A program made the position numbers and the translations under genes. A stretch of 64,000 nt of DNA from Trichaptum fuscoviolaceum (taxonomy: Eukaryota > Basidiomycota > Agaricomycetes > Hymenochaetales > Trichaptaceae), in contig CAJSYZ010000002.1 in assembly GCA_910574455.1 (NCBI GenBank), positions 2,629,671 through 2,693,670 of the forward strand, written 5' to 3'. This document shows, piece by piece, positions 22,311 through 33,212 of the stretch (positions are counted from its first letter, which is position 1; each line of letters begins with the position of its first letter). Under the pieces are notes generated by a model. The model ran no database searches. It was not told the origin of the DNA and saw only the letters and a program-made list of their open reading frames with translations.

Positions 22311-25300
22311 TCAGCCTCGCACAGCAGACCGGTCAGATCCAGCGAGTAAGCTATCAAAAAGTCCTCCAGCTGACTTTTCGTTCCTTAGTTGGATCATATA
22401 AACAATGCCAGTGCGTGAGCCTGCATCACTCAATTCGATCGCAACACCCGTCTTTCCCACTCTCTCCACGCCGTCTGTGAGCACAATCGTATTGATGATC
22501 ATCGTCTTGTCCTTGTTATCAGCGTCGACAACCAATTGTTTAACCATAGTCGGCCTCTGCTCATAGAGAGTCAACTTCGCTGAACCCAGAGACTTCCACT
22601 GCGCGTGCTGTTGCTGCAGAAAGACCTTGCATTTCATCGTCGCAAGAATAGCAGTCTCAATTGGCCCTGACGGTGCGGCTTCGGTAGGCGAGGGCGGTGG
22701 ACTAGGTTCCATACTGAACCCAGGAGCAGAGGATGCAATGCGCGGCAGAGCCGCAGATGGCAGCATAGGACGCAATTGGCCTGGTGGGAAACCATTGGGC
22801 AGATTTGGCACCGGTGGCGCGGAATGGGGAGGTTGAGATCGATCATACTGGGAATTAAGGGATCTCGTCGACGGTGATTTGCGTATGCCACCTTGGAAGG
22901 AAGGGTCGGATGGTGCACGGTTCATATTCGCAAAAGGCGGGCCATTGTGCGGGGGTAATTGATTTGGAGGAAACTGGCCATTAGGTCCGAGCAAGGGGTA
23001 TTGCCCAGGAGGATATTGCCCAGGGGGGTATTGACCAGGAGGAGGACCTTGTTGAACAGGAGGACCTTGCTGACCTGGATGAGGGAAGGGGCCAGGGGAT
23101 GGTCTTCTCTGCATAGGCAAAGGTCCTTGGGCTGTTAAGGAGTTTTGCCTACCAGGAATACTGGGCTGATTCGGGGGTCCACCGCCGGGGGGGTATTGTC
23201 CAGGACCTGAGCCATTAGTATACGATCCAGGTCCCATGGACCCATTTCTAGGCGGAGGGGCTATCGAAGGCATGCCGTTCATTGGTGGAGGGGAGCGTAC
23301 ACTTTGACCGCGAGGAGGGATGATTTGACCAGGACCAAAAGACTGAGGACCGCCGCCGATGTTGGGGCGCGGCGGTAAGCCAACGGTGCCGTTCGGTAAC
23401 CGGGCGCTTTCATTACGCGGAGGCGGTATGAATTGTCCAGGCGCAAACGAAGAAGGTCCACCGGGTTGAGAAGCCGGGAGACCACCTTGTGAAACGGGTA
23501 GCGACGTGTATGGTGGAGGTCCTGGAGGTCCGCCCTCTCTAAGGCTTGGGGTTCGAGACGCCGGTACCGACGGTGGTGGACTGGCGCTGTTTGTCAAGCT
23601 ACGCATAGGGTCTATTCTGTGCATAGAAGGATCTCCTGAAACAGGTGACATAGTCCTCGGGCTGAAGCCAGTATTGTTCTGGGGAGAAAAAGGCTCGCTG
23701 CCTGGAATGCTGGGTCGTCGGTCCATGTTTGCACCTTCGTTCTGGGGTCGTGAAGGTCCATTCAGGTTGGGCATAGGAGGAGGGGGTTGCTTAGACGGCG
23801 GAGGTACTATTGAAGTGACGAACAAATTAAGCACGCGGATGACAGCCTTCACATTCGAACTTACATGCTGAAGCAAGTTCAACCGTACTTTGGAACTCTT
23901 TCAACACATAGTCTCGCTTCGAAGACGAAGTTAAACGTAGAACCATAGTCTCTTTTTTCAGTATCACTATTTCCAAAGCATTGTCTGTCGGGAATTAGTG
24001 AGATCGCTTAAACAAAGGATCAACGATGAATGTACCGTCTAAAGGTGATGCTCGAATATGCTTCGCCGCTAACGGAGGATAGCATAGCCACATGTCTGCC
24101 GTCTCAGATTCCGTGTGGTTTCGATCCTCGGCCGTCATCCGTTCACAGACAAGTAATAAATCCGTTAGCAAGAAGACGTGGCCTTGTCGGTGTATAATTC
24201 CCACGCTAGTACTCCTCGGAGTGAAATGAATTTCGGCGTCTTCGGAAAGTCGTAATTCTCTCGTATAATGCAGATGGGAAGAATTGATTGAAAGACGGAC
24301 ACTCTGCCGACTTTAAATGAACAAATTAGTACAGCGAATACAACATATGGCGCACCCTGGGATTCATTGTGAACAAATCACGACAACGTTCAGTCGCAAG
24401 ACGCCGTTCAAGGTCAGCCATAGACATAGACAGTGTTGCGGTTGAGGCACGTCCCTCAGAGGTCGGAGCTGTGTCGCGGGAAGAACGTTGGCTGGTAGAG
24501 TTTAGTGAAGTGATAATTCAATAACGTAAAAGATTCACTTACCCGCTCGATAAGCTACTACCTCGCACAGAGCTACCAGTACTTGTCCGAAATACTTGTT
24601 CTACCTGAGGCCTAACTGCTTCTTCACTTCTTGTCCTATCCATCTCCGAAACCACAGATCCTGGCTTCTCGACATCCTGGTATTTCACTGTCTCCGCGCT
24701 CGCATCCGATGAAGCCCCTCTCAGGTCAACAACAACTTCATCTGTTGTTTCGATTGCTGCGGCTGGATTGGGTAAAGCGATGGTGGATCTCTCATCCGCA
24801 AGTCTCATTAGCTGTTCAAGTTTTCCCACAGCCTCGACCAAAAGCTTGTCGGTACTCTTCCCTGGTGGTGAACTCTTGAGCAATCGACCATATAGTTTCT
24901 GGTAATACTTTATTCGCGACCTAGGTAAAGCAAAAAGAGCATCCAATGTCCAACGGCTAGGGCCATTAGAGGGAGGAGGAACGGATGCGGAGAAAGTCTC
25001 CAGAACTGAGTGCAGTCGGGAATTGCATTGTACTGGTTCCCAAGTGTCAAAACCCGCCAAGAATTGTAAACTGTAATTTGTGTAAGGTGTTTCTAATTGT
25101 TCAATCTAGCAGAGGTTTGTCAGACAATGCCGGACGAGACTGAGTGTTGAACATACCCATTTCATCAAAAGGTCACCGATTGCTCTGGGTGACGAGGGAT
25201 TTGGCCCGATTTCCTTGAGTTTCGATAGAAAATGCCGGTTAGCCTTGAACACGGCTTCTACTGCTCGAAACATAGAGTCGAGTTGGGGAGGCGGAAGGTT

Positions 25301-25792
25301 GGATCTGGACCAGGCGGATGCAACTTTCTATAATTATACGTTCTAGATCAGTAGTTTTCATGGTAGACAAGAATAACATGCCCGAATGATGCCGGATAGG
25401 GTTTCAACGTAAGTTTTCTCTGTCTCCAGCAGATCAACGAAAGGATTGAGTTTTTTCGGGCGCGACGAGTCTACAGTCGGCGATGGGGGACCCATCATAG
25501 ACGAGCTGCCTACAGAGAATGCGGGAGAGTCTGAAGGTGTTGCAAATGCATGGGGTGATAATGCTTCGCGTAAAGGTGAACCAGGAGCAGAATGCAAACT
25601 GTCTTTGAGTCCTAGGTTTATGTTTGGGAGTACAGGAAGGTCATCTAGAGTAATTTTCGGAGGCGGCGGCGGCGGTGTCTCCGTCGCGTTGCCTTGTGAT
25701 GGCGAAGGTGGAGGAGGAGGAAGGTCGTCATCTTTAGAAAGCGGCGGCAAAGCCTTGGAAGATGTTGAAGGAGTGTTGTTCCCGCTGAGCAT
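22311..25792 (-). CDS. DH-PH Rho guanine-nucleotide exchange factor with Pro-rich linker and C-terminal PH-like domain
   Basis: Activator of a Rho/Cdc42-type GTPase. Starts MLSGNNTPSTSSKALPPLS at 25792; the frame stays open to an ATG at 25915, so a longer N-terminus cannot be excluded. A Pro-rich N-terminus leads to the Dbl-homology helix PFVDLLETEKTYVETLSGIIR, continued by SMFRAVEAVFKANRHFLSKL and LDALFALPRSRIKYYQKLYG. The PH domain follows (SVGIIHRQGHVFLLTDLLLVCE). A long Pro/Gly/Gln linker (about residues 600-900) contains PPGQYPP repeats, and the last ~115 residues (ETAILATMKCKVFLQQQ to SDRSAVRG) look like a second PH/RanBP1-like beta domain. No BAR or CNH domain is seen, so it is not a Rom2 type. 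Its promoter is separated from the next gene by a mobile element. Confidence 0.85.
22996..23041. repeat. Three tandem 15-bp units coding GQYPP in the RhoGEF linker
   Basis: Three near-identical copies of ggtattgcccaggag, on the minus strand coding GQYPPGQYPPGQYP. In-frame minisatellite that could vary in copy number between strains. Confidence 0.6.
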
Positions 25793-25964
25793 GAAGGCAA
25801 AGGACTGATGAGGTAACTTTGGTGAGATCAAGCTCGTCGTCGGGCACGATGTTGAGTGCAAGATTGGGAGCGTGCAGAAGAGGTGTGAGGATGAAATTAT
25901 TGTCCGAGCAAGCAAGCCATCAAGCCATCCAAAAGGAGAGAACGTGCCAGCTTGAGGAATGCTT

Positions 25965-25973
25965 GGCTCGCCT
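25965..25973. repeat. Left target-site duplication, GGCTCGCCT
   Basis: Nine bases directly before the left terminal repeat, identical to 27249-27257 directly after the right one. Marks insertion of the element by a DNA transposase. Confidence 0.85.
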
Positions 25974-26049
25974 CAGTCTCCTACACAGACCCTCCCGCGG
26001 TTCGGAAGAGGCCGAAGCCTCAGGGTCCATGTAAAGTTGAGGGGGACCC
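25974..26049 (+). repeat. Outer segment of left terminal inverted repeat (76 bp)
   Basis: Perfect inverse of 27173-27248. Contains nested stems: GACCCT/AGGGTC at 25988-25993 and 26022-26027, with GAGGC-CGAA-GCCTC at 26008-26021 inside. Confidence 0.9.
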
Positions 26050-26427
26050 TTTCCTCCCGTCAGGGAGGGTCTGACATAAAACATTTTGCCGAGGCCCCGA
26101 GCATCGTCAGGGTCCATCGCCGACCACCATTCACCGTGGGAACGTCGGAGTGCGGGAACTTCGATAGTGGCACAGAGAGCTTTGTCAAATGATGCACCAG
26201 CTGGATCTTCTTGTTCAACTAACATATGCTATTCTATATTCTTAAACCCATGTAGCTGGCATGCAAAACTCTGTGATTTCAATGAATTTATTTTTTAACC
26301 ATGACATATGCTCAAGAATAATGTTCCCACGAAAACGGTGGGCGGGAGGTAAACCCTGACGATGTTCGGGGCCTCGGCAAAATGTTTTATGTCAGACCCT
26401 CCCTGACGGGAGGAAAGGGTCCCCCTC
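26039..26427. repeat. Second hairpin nested in the left arm only (389 bp)
   Basis: Arms 26039-26113 and 26353-26427 are 75 bp each with one mismatch. Weaker inverted similarity continues inward to about 26145 and 26318. Its ends (GAGGGGGACCC and inverse) coincide with a piece of the outer arm, so it shares 11 bp with the host repeat. No direct target duplication flanks it. It includes CCTCCC-GTCA-GGGAGG at 26053-26068. The right arm lacks the whole 378 bp. The inner part (about 26115-26225, minus strand) has coding-like composition. Confidence 0.8.
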
Positions 26428-26678
26428 AACCTCCTTCCCAGGGTTCGCCTGACGGCTCCCTTCCCTGTATTAGCTAGATGACAAATAAAATTACTAAATT
26501 AGTGTTTGAACAAACAAGACATAACTTAACGAATATGGGAAGGGAGCCGTCAGGCGACCCCTGGCACAAAACATTTAAGCGAGCGCCCGCTCACCGTGGG
26601 GTAAACAAGAGAAAACTTACCCCGCCACGTCCAAAGTAAGTAATGGGCCCGCCGCTTTCGATGGCGGGCTCAATAACT
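26428..26678 (+). repeat. Inner segment of left terminal inverted repeat (251 bp)
   Basis: Inverse of 26922-27172 with two substitutions. Internally it contains a 24-bp stem with one bulge (26441-26465 with 26537-26560) around a 71-nt AT-rich loop, and a 7-bp stem GCCCGCC/GGCGGGC (26647-26653, 26663-26669). Confidence 0.88.
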
Positions 26679-26921
26679 ATAAAACAAAACATTCAAAAGA
26701 CTTCATCTTTTTTAATATATGTTTAAAGTACTATTATGAACGATATTTGATAAATTTTTAAGTAAAATAAAGTAAATGAGAGTGCAAAGAGCACTGCTCT
26801 TAATGCTATCCATTACACTAGTGTCATGTACAATAGTAACATGATTTATATACAATATGCGTTTTATTAAAACAAGTAGCATGTATGCAAAATGTCATAT
26901 ATTTTTGTAAAGTATTGACGG

Positions 26922-27248
26922 AGTTATTGAGCCCGCCATTGAAAGCGGCGGGCCCATTACTTACTTTGGACGTGGCGGGGTAAGTTTTCTCTTGTTTACC
27001 CCACGGTGAGCGGGCGCTCGCTTAAATGTTTTGTGCCAGGGGTCGCCTGACGGCTCCCTTCCCATATTCGTTAAGTTATGTCTTGTTTGTTCAAACACTA
27101 ATATAGTAATTTTATTTGTCATCTAGCTAATACAGGGAAGGGAGCCGTCAGGCGAACCCTGGGAAGGAGGTTGGGTCCCCCTCAACTTTACATGGACCCT
27201 GAGGCTTCGGCCTCTTCCGAACCGCGGGAGGGTCTGTGTAGGAGACTG
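26922..27248 (-). repeat. Right terminal inverted repeat (327 bp, uninterrupted)
   Basis: Read on the minus strand it equals 25974-26049 joined directly to 26428-26678, apart from two substitutions. It therefore shows the arm without the nested hairpin. Confidence 0.88.
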
Positions 27249-27257
27249 GGCTCGCCT
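27249..27257. repeat. Right target-site duplication, GGCTCGCCT
   Basis: Identical to 25965-25973. Just beyond it, GTGAC (27258-27262) and GTCAC (27270-27274) form a small inverted repeat containing TGACGTC, a CRE-like core that would have belonged to the original shared promoter. Confidence 0.85.
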
Positions 27258-27363
27258 GTGACGTCTTAGGTCACGAATAACCGGCCCTGAAGTCTGCTAT
27301 GTCCATTCGGCACGCCGTCCGCCAGCTGTTTGCTATACGGATCTCACCTCACTTCTGTGCTGT

Positions 27364-30300
27364 ATGCCATTTCCCTTGCTAGGCTGTTGTCGGCGAGCAG
27401 TCGACGCATTCCGCTCTTTTCGACAGTGTAGAGGTCTGCGCATTCGTTCCCGACAGCTCACCCAGCTCGCCACAAAGCCTACGTTACCACCAAATCATAT
27501 CAATTTACCAGTGATGACGCAGGCCTATGGAAATTTCGATCTTCTCAATCGGGTCAAGCTAGACTTTACCGACGTCGTAGTCTCCAAATGGCGGAGCAGG
27601 GTGACAGGTCTGAGTGTCGTACACCTAGATTATGAGGGTACGTGGATCCGTCTTGGATCAAGAATGTTCGAGCTGAGATGCCCTACATACAGCACCTATT
27701 GTCAAAGGTTATTTTGCTGTGGCGACTGAGAGTGAGTACGAGAAAGAAATAGACAACACAGTAAGTTGACGTCTGACTTAATGAAATCAGTCTTCAATGA
27801 TAGTGGTTGTCCCCATACGCTTGAACAGTAAAATATTCTCTTCGACTCGTATATCTGATGTTCATGACCTTGTCTTTAGTTTGGTTTTCATGGGTTCGAA
27901 GAAATACCCTTACAAGGGGATCATTGACCATCTGGCAAATCGGGGATTCTCAAACGGAACGAACGCATGGACAGGCGAAGACCATACATGTTATACTGTG
28001 GCCACTGCGGGCGGCCAGGGATTCCTCCAATTACTGCCAATCTATGTCGACCATATTTTATATCCTACCCTAACGGACTCAGCTTTCGTAACAGAGGTTG
28101 GTCTCAGTAGCTTCGAGACATACCTGTATGCTGATATACTCTAGGTGCATCATATAGACCCATCTGGCCATAACTCAGGAGTTGTCTATAGCGAGATGCA
28201 AGGACGTGAGAACACCTCATCCGACTTGATGAATCTACGGTGGGTCCTATATGTGCAAGGCTGGTCAGGCATATTCATTATTTTTGACAGCATGCAACGC
28301 TTAATCTACCAGGAAGGCAGCGGTTATAGAAGTGAAGTGGGTGGACTAATGGAAGCGCTCCGAGCTTTGGATGTTCAGCAAAGTATGTATGATATGCTGG
28401 CGTCTAAACCTTGAAAATAAACCTGATCCATCTTAAAAGTTCGAGATTACCACGCCAGCTACTACGTTCCCCACAATCTCTCTCTCATCGTTGCAGGAAA
28501 ATTCACTGAGGGAACCGAGTCGCTTTTGTCCGTCATCCAGAATGAGATAGAACCCTCACTCATCGCTCACGGACAGGACAAGGGCCCTAGACCTCCTGGG
28601 TGGGTCAGACCATTCATAGAAACTCCAAGCGCCAACAGGGCTCCTCTGGAAAACAAGGCCGATGATGTAGAATTTCCTGAAAAGGACGAAAGTGTTGGCG
28701 AGCTGCTCATCGTCTTCATGGGCCCTGCTCCAGATGACTACTTAGGAAGAAAGGTGTATTTCATATAATCAAAAGGTCTTCCTATGAAGTTATTAACAAA
28801 CCTTACTGTAGGCTCTTGATCTTCTTTCAACTTATTTGACGTCCTCAGCCGTAGCTCCTCTAAATAAAGAGTTTATAGAGACACAGAATCCATTATGGTA
28901 CGCTTCGAATTTTCATTACTGTTGCTTGAAACCTAATGAACTTATATCATGAAGTACTTACATATACTTTGATGAAGAGGTCCGCCCTAAGTTCATAGAT
29001 CTACCGGTTTACATTGGTTCGGTGCCTACCGAGCATCTGGAGACCTTTTCCGGGAAACTTCGCAAAAGTCTCGAGCGAATTGTTCAGGAGGGTATAGATA
29101 TGAAACGTATGTCTATGGTTATAAACAGGGACCAACGTCAGGTGCGTAGATGATACAAAGCACTGGCGTGGCTGTCTCAGATTCTCCCTTAGCTTCGAAG
29201 CAAATTAGAATCATCGAAAGGCGACACTTTCTCTACCACTGTCATCACTGATTTTGTCTTGGGTCCAGAGGATGGCTCGGGTTTACATGCTGCTATGGAC
29301 GAGATGAACTACTATAACGAGCTACGGAAATGGTCGAGTAGCGATTGGACAGCTTTAATAAAGAAGTATGTCTTCTTATGACTTCTCTTGATTCTGTTTT
29401 CTTAAATGCTTTAGGTATTACGTGGATTCACCATCCGTCACCATCCGTGGGAAACCTTCTGCGTCTTTGGCTGAAAAACTGGAAAAAGATGAAAAGGCTC
29501 GTATAGACGCTCAAATTAAACGTCTAGGTCCTCATGGTCTTGACGAAGCGAAAAAGACGCTTGATAAGGCGAAGGAAGAGAATGATGCACCGATTCCAGA
29601 GAAGATACTAAAAGACTTTCCGGTTCCTGATGTTAAAAGCATAGCTTGGATAACCGTTCAAAGCGCACAAGAAGGCACCAACGTCAAACCAATCACGACC
29701 AGTAGGAGTGATAATACACAACTTCGGCAACATCTTGAATCAGAAGGTACTAAGTTGCCATTTTTTGTGGAGTTTGATCACGTACAGGTAATTTGTCATT
29801 GTATCTCACAGGTGTTTTATATGCTTTACTGATTATTGGCGTAGTCAGAGTTTATCACTGTCCATGGCCTTCTGTCATTAGCCGACTTGCCGAATCGACT
29901 GCGCCCGTATGTTTCATCATACACTCTTTGTACCTTTTGCTCATCAATTGCGACAGGACTGTTACCGCATATCTTTCTGCGTTTTTCTCCCTCCCAGTCA
30001 CAACTTCGTTGGGGGAGAAACTAACACACGAAGAGGTTGTCGCTAGGCTTGATGACGAAACCGTATCTTACGAGAACGAACTTGGTATCCAAGGGTATTT
30101 TGCAGAAACGTTCCGTATCAGTATCAAGGTGGAAAGGGAGAAGTACGAGGACGCTATTCGGTGGATGAAGGATCTGATTTATGGTGCTGAATTTGACGCG
30201 ACAAGGTACCACCAGCCTGGTATCAATAACTCCTTTCACCTCCACTGAATTGGCGTGTTAGATTACAGGTCACTTGTGCCAAGATTGCGCAGAGTCTCCC

Positions 30301-31673
30301 GGAGTTGAAGCGAGACGGGAGTACCGTTCTATCTTCGTTCCAATCTGAATTACTCTACAACGAATCTTCGACTCCAAGAGCGAATGCTATTTTAGCACAG
30401 ATGAAGGCAGTTCCTGAACTTTTAAAGCAGCTTAAAGAGGACCCCAAGCGGGTGCAGAAAGATTTTGCTGAGATAAGGAATTACTGTGGGTCTTTCTTAG
30501 CCTCAATTTTACTCATCGAAAATAATTGAGGAAATATAGTGACGAGGCCTTCCGGAATACGCTTTTCTGTTACGGGAGATATCCTTTCGGTCAAGCATCC
30601 TCGCAGTCCATGGCTCAAGTACTTTGACAAATTATTGCCAGAAACACCGCTTCTCCCGTTGAAGTTGTCGAATCAAACCTTAAGTGCTGTTGGACTAGAG
30701 CCCAGGAAAAAGGTGAAGAAACGTTGCCGTTGCTCAGAATGGTGTTAACTATGAATTCAGGCAGTTGTAGTTAGCTTGCCTACCATTGAGAGCTCTTTCG
30801 TAACACATTCTGCTAAGACAATCCAGGGTTTCGAAAACGGAGAATATCCTGCACTTCGGCTCGCATTGGAGGTTCTCAATGCTACCGAAAGCTACCTCTG
30901 GGTTCGTATCAAGATTAGTACTGTGTATGGTTGTCTGATGAATTCTCCGTATAGCGATACATCCGAGGGTCTGGTCTTGCTTATGGTGCATCGGTTTCAT
31001 GCGATTTGGAAGCGGGCTTCTTAAATTTCTCTTTATACCGCGTATGTCCTCTGGTTTGAGGATCAGTATCTTCATTGAAATGTCACTTTACAGAGTTCCA
31101 ACAGTATACAAGCCTTCCGGGAGGCAGCTAAGGTAGTGGAAGGACTGGTAAAGGGAACGGTATGTAAATATTCAGGCGATACGGATGCAATTGATTGACA
31201 TCGCGCAAGATTGCATTAGAGGATACGACTGTTGATGCTGCGAAGAGCACAATAGTGTATAACATTGCAAGAGGTGTGTCAACACCGGGAGGTGCTGTGA
31301 GTACATTGGTTCCTCATGTTTACAATATCTAATGATGTGAACGAAGGCCATAACGTCCTTCGTGAACCAAGCCCTTAAGCAAGTTAATCAAAATTATAAC
31401 CGGGAGCTTCTTGAAAAGTATCAAGCAGTGACCAAGGATGAGATACTTGTCGCGCTGGAAAAACATTGTTTACCACTTTTCAATCCCGAAACATCTGTTG
31501 CAGTTATTGTGACAGCCCCCGGGAAGGTCGACTCAACTGCAGAAAGTATGAAAGCTTTAGGCTTTGACGTCGAAAAGCGAGCTGTTGAGGTGGATCAAAA
31601 CGAGCTAGACAGAAGTGAGAGTGAAGACAGTGAGGAGAGCGAGGATGACAGTGAAAGTGATCACAGTCGATAG
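27364..31673 (+). CDS. M16 family zinc metallopeptidase, fungal YOL098C/SPAC3H1.02c type
   Basis: Pitrilysin-clan peptidase of about 1,000+ residues. The inverted zinc motif HxxEH appears as HTLEH, with an intron splitting the codon of the last His (near 27826/27892). Strong family blocks follow: LVFMGSKKYPYKGIIDHLAN, FSNGTNAWTGEDHTCYTVAT, GFLQLLPIYVDHILYPTLTD and GVVYSEMQGRENTSSDLMN (distal Glu ligand region). These mark the cytosolic fungal subgroup rather than PreP/Cym1 or insulysin. A C-terminal inactive-half domain and an acidic Ser/Glu/Asp tail end at 31673. About fifteen short introns. The ATG at 27364 adds an Arg-rich 50-residue leader; the internal ATG at 27514 (MTQAYGNFDLLNRVKLDFTD) matches the usual family start and may be the true one. 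Promoter adjoins the foldback element. Confidence 0.88.
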
Positions 31674-31738
31674 CAATTGTAGTAGTTGTAGTGTACGTCA
31701 TGATTAGTAGTCCTATTATTTACTTGAACATTCGACGG

Positions 31739-33212
31739 TCAGTGAGAAGATTCGGTGATAACTTCAATAGGCTGGTTGTCGATATCCCCAGGCTGAAGTT
31801 CGACATCTTGTAAGAAATCGTTCTGCACAAGGAAATGTATGGCTTGTGATAAGTTGGATACTGTGAAACGAATCTCCGGAAGAAGCAACTGCAGATAACA
31901 AAGGAAACAGTCAGTTCTTAGGATACCCATTGCCAAGAAAATAAATGTACATTTCGTAGCAAAGACTGCCGATTGGAAAACGGAACGCGAGGAGGCGGCC
32001 TGGGCTGGGGAGCCGCTCGTCTATTAATTGCCTGTAACTGAGGACCTTGACTTCGCTCATTCTGCATTAGTGCGCCGAATCAGTTGAATTCTTCAGACCA
32101 CAATAAGGTAGACGTGCCTCCTTCAATTTCATCGCATCGTTAGTCGGATCAACATTGACTATCGGGACTTCTGGTATATTGTTAACAGGTGGTTTTGATG
32201 AAATTGCATCTCTTGAAGGATCAATGTCAGAACCGGAGCTCGAGTCTGTATCTGAGTCCGAGATGGTGCTCATCGCTGTAGTAGTTGGAGGGGGCTTCTT
32301 AGGCAAAGAAGTGTCAATGTAGTGCGTCGAAGAGACACTGTCACGGTGGCTATCGCCCCGCCCTCGTAGTCGACTGGTATATCCTCTCCCTCTACTTCCT
32401 CTTTCGCGTCCTCTTCCTCTATCATTCCGCTGGCCATCGTCAGTTCGCTGGCGTTTCTGTCCCCTTAGGTTGGAATTGACAGCAGCGATTTCTCCCCTTT
32501 CGACAGCTTCTTGAAGCTTCTTCTCCCTTTCCTCTTTGCGTGTATCTGTGGGCCACCGTTTCTTCCGTTCCGAAATCCAGGCATCAACAGCCTCCGGAGT
32601 ATCGAGTATTAGATTAGTTCCATAGATAGGTATTGGCTTCCTGAGTAACTGTCAGGAAGTGTGATTTCTGATACGAAAGATTACTACGGACCCCGTGTTC
32701 AAACTAGGATCAGCGTCCCAGTCTGATTTTCGTTTTCGGTTCTCCCAGCCAGGAGGATATATAAGATGACGATCCATCATATGCGTCTCAACAGATTTCT
32801 TGGAACCCATGAATGTACATTGTTCGTATGTACATCTATGATTGCCTGGTTCGTACCAACCGCCCAAATTCGAGCCTGCGCTAAAGAAGGCTCCCCGGCG
32901 TGATGTACCTCGTCCGCCGCGTTGGCCGGGTTGACCGAGGCCACCCCTACCCGTCTGCGCATGCGGTGTAGGTTCATATGTAGATGAGAGAGTGTAACCT
33001 TCTGGCGTTGTCAGAGGCGTGCTTGACGAGCCTCGCAAGTAAGCCTGCGCATAGTGTGGTGAATACGAAAAGTTTGGGCCAAAAGGATATTGCTGCTGAG
33101 TATTTGAGCTATATGCGTATGGATTTGCCAATGCAGAGGTGAGCGCGTGGGCTGCCTGCTGAGCTTGCTGTGAAGAGATATAAGGTAAATTAGTAGGTTT
33201 GTAGGGATGCAT
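31739..33212 (-). CDS. NUFIP1/Rsa1-like box C/D snoRNP assembly factor
   Basis: Starts MHPYKPTNLPYISSQQAQQA at 33212; the frame is open further upstream, but that part is probably leader. A Tyr/Gln/Gly-rich low-complexity N-terminus (PYAYSSNTQQQYPFGPNFSY) leads to a zinc-finger-like CTYEQCTFMGSKKSVETHMM. After an intron comes the NUFIP1 signature IYGTNLILDTPEAVDAWISE followed by RKKRWPTDTRKEEREKK. An RGG/RS stretch (RGRGRERGSRGRGYTSRLRG), an acidic Ser-rich part and a C-terminal helical block (LLLPEIRFTVSNLSQAIHFL) complete it. The NUFIP domain and this C-terminal layout are those of proteins that help load snoRNP proteins with Snu13. Convergent with the M16 gene, only 65 bp apart. Confidence 0.85.

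Larger units (their letters stand above)
25974..27248. mobile_element. Non-autonomous foldback DNA transposon, Mutator-like by target duplication (1,275 bp)
   Basis: Begins CAGTCTCCTACACAG and ends with its exact inverse. The terminal inverted repeats total 327 bp per side: an outer 76 bp (25974-26049 with 27173-27248, no mismatch) and an inner 251 bp (26428-26678 with 26922-27172, two mismatches). The centre (26679-26921) is about three-quarters A+T and holds no transposase. The left arm alone is interrupted by 378 bp that form their own hairpin. The arms are packed with GC-rich stems. Near-identical arms and an intact duplication point to a recent insertion. A 9-bp duplication is usual for Mutator-like elements (8-11 bp) but not exclusive to them, so the superfamily is inferred. 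It lies 172 bp upstream of the RhoGEF start and 106 bp upstream of the M16 peptidase start. Confidence 0.85.

Noticed and set aside
25974..27248. Insertion of mitochondrial DNA (GC-rich hairpins within AT-rich spacers look like fungal mtDNA)
   Set aside because: The perfect 9-bp target duplication and matched termini fit a DNA transposon better. A search against the organism's mitochondrial genome would settle it.
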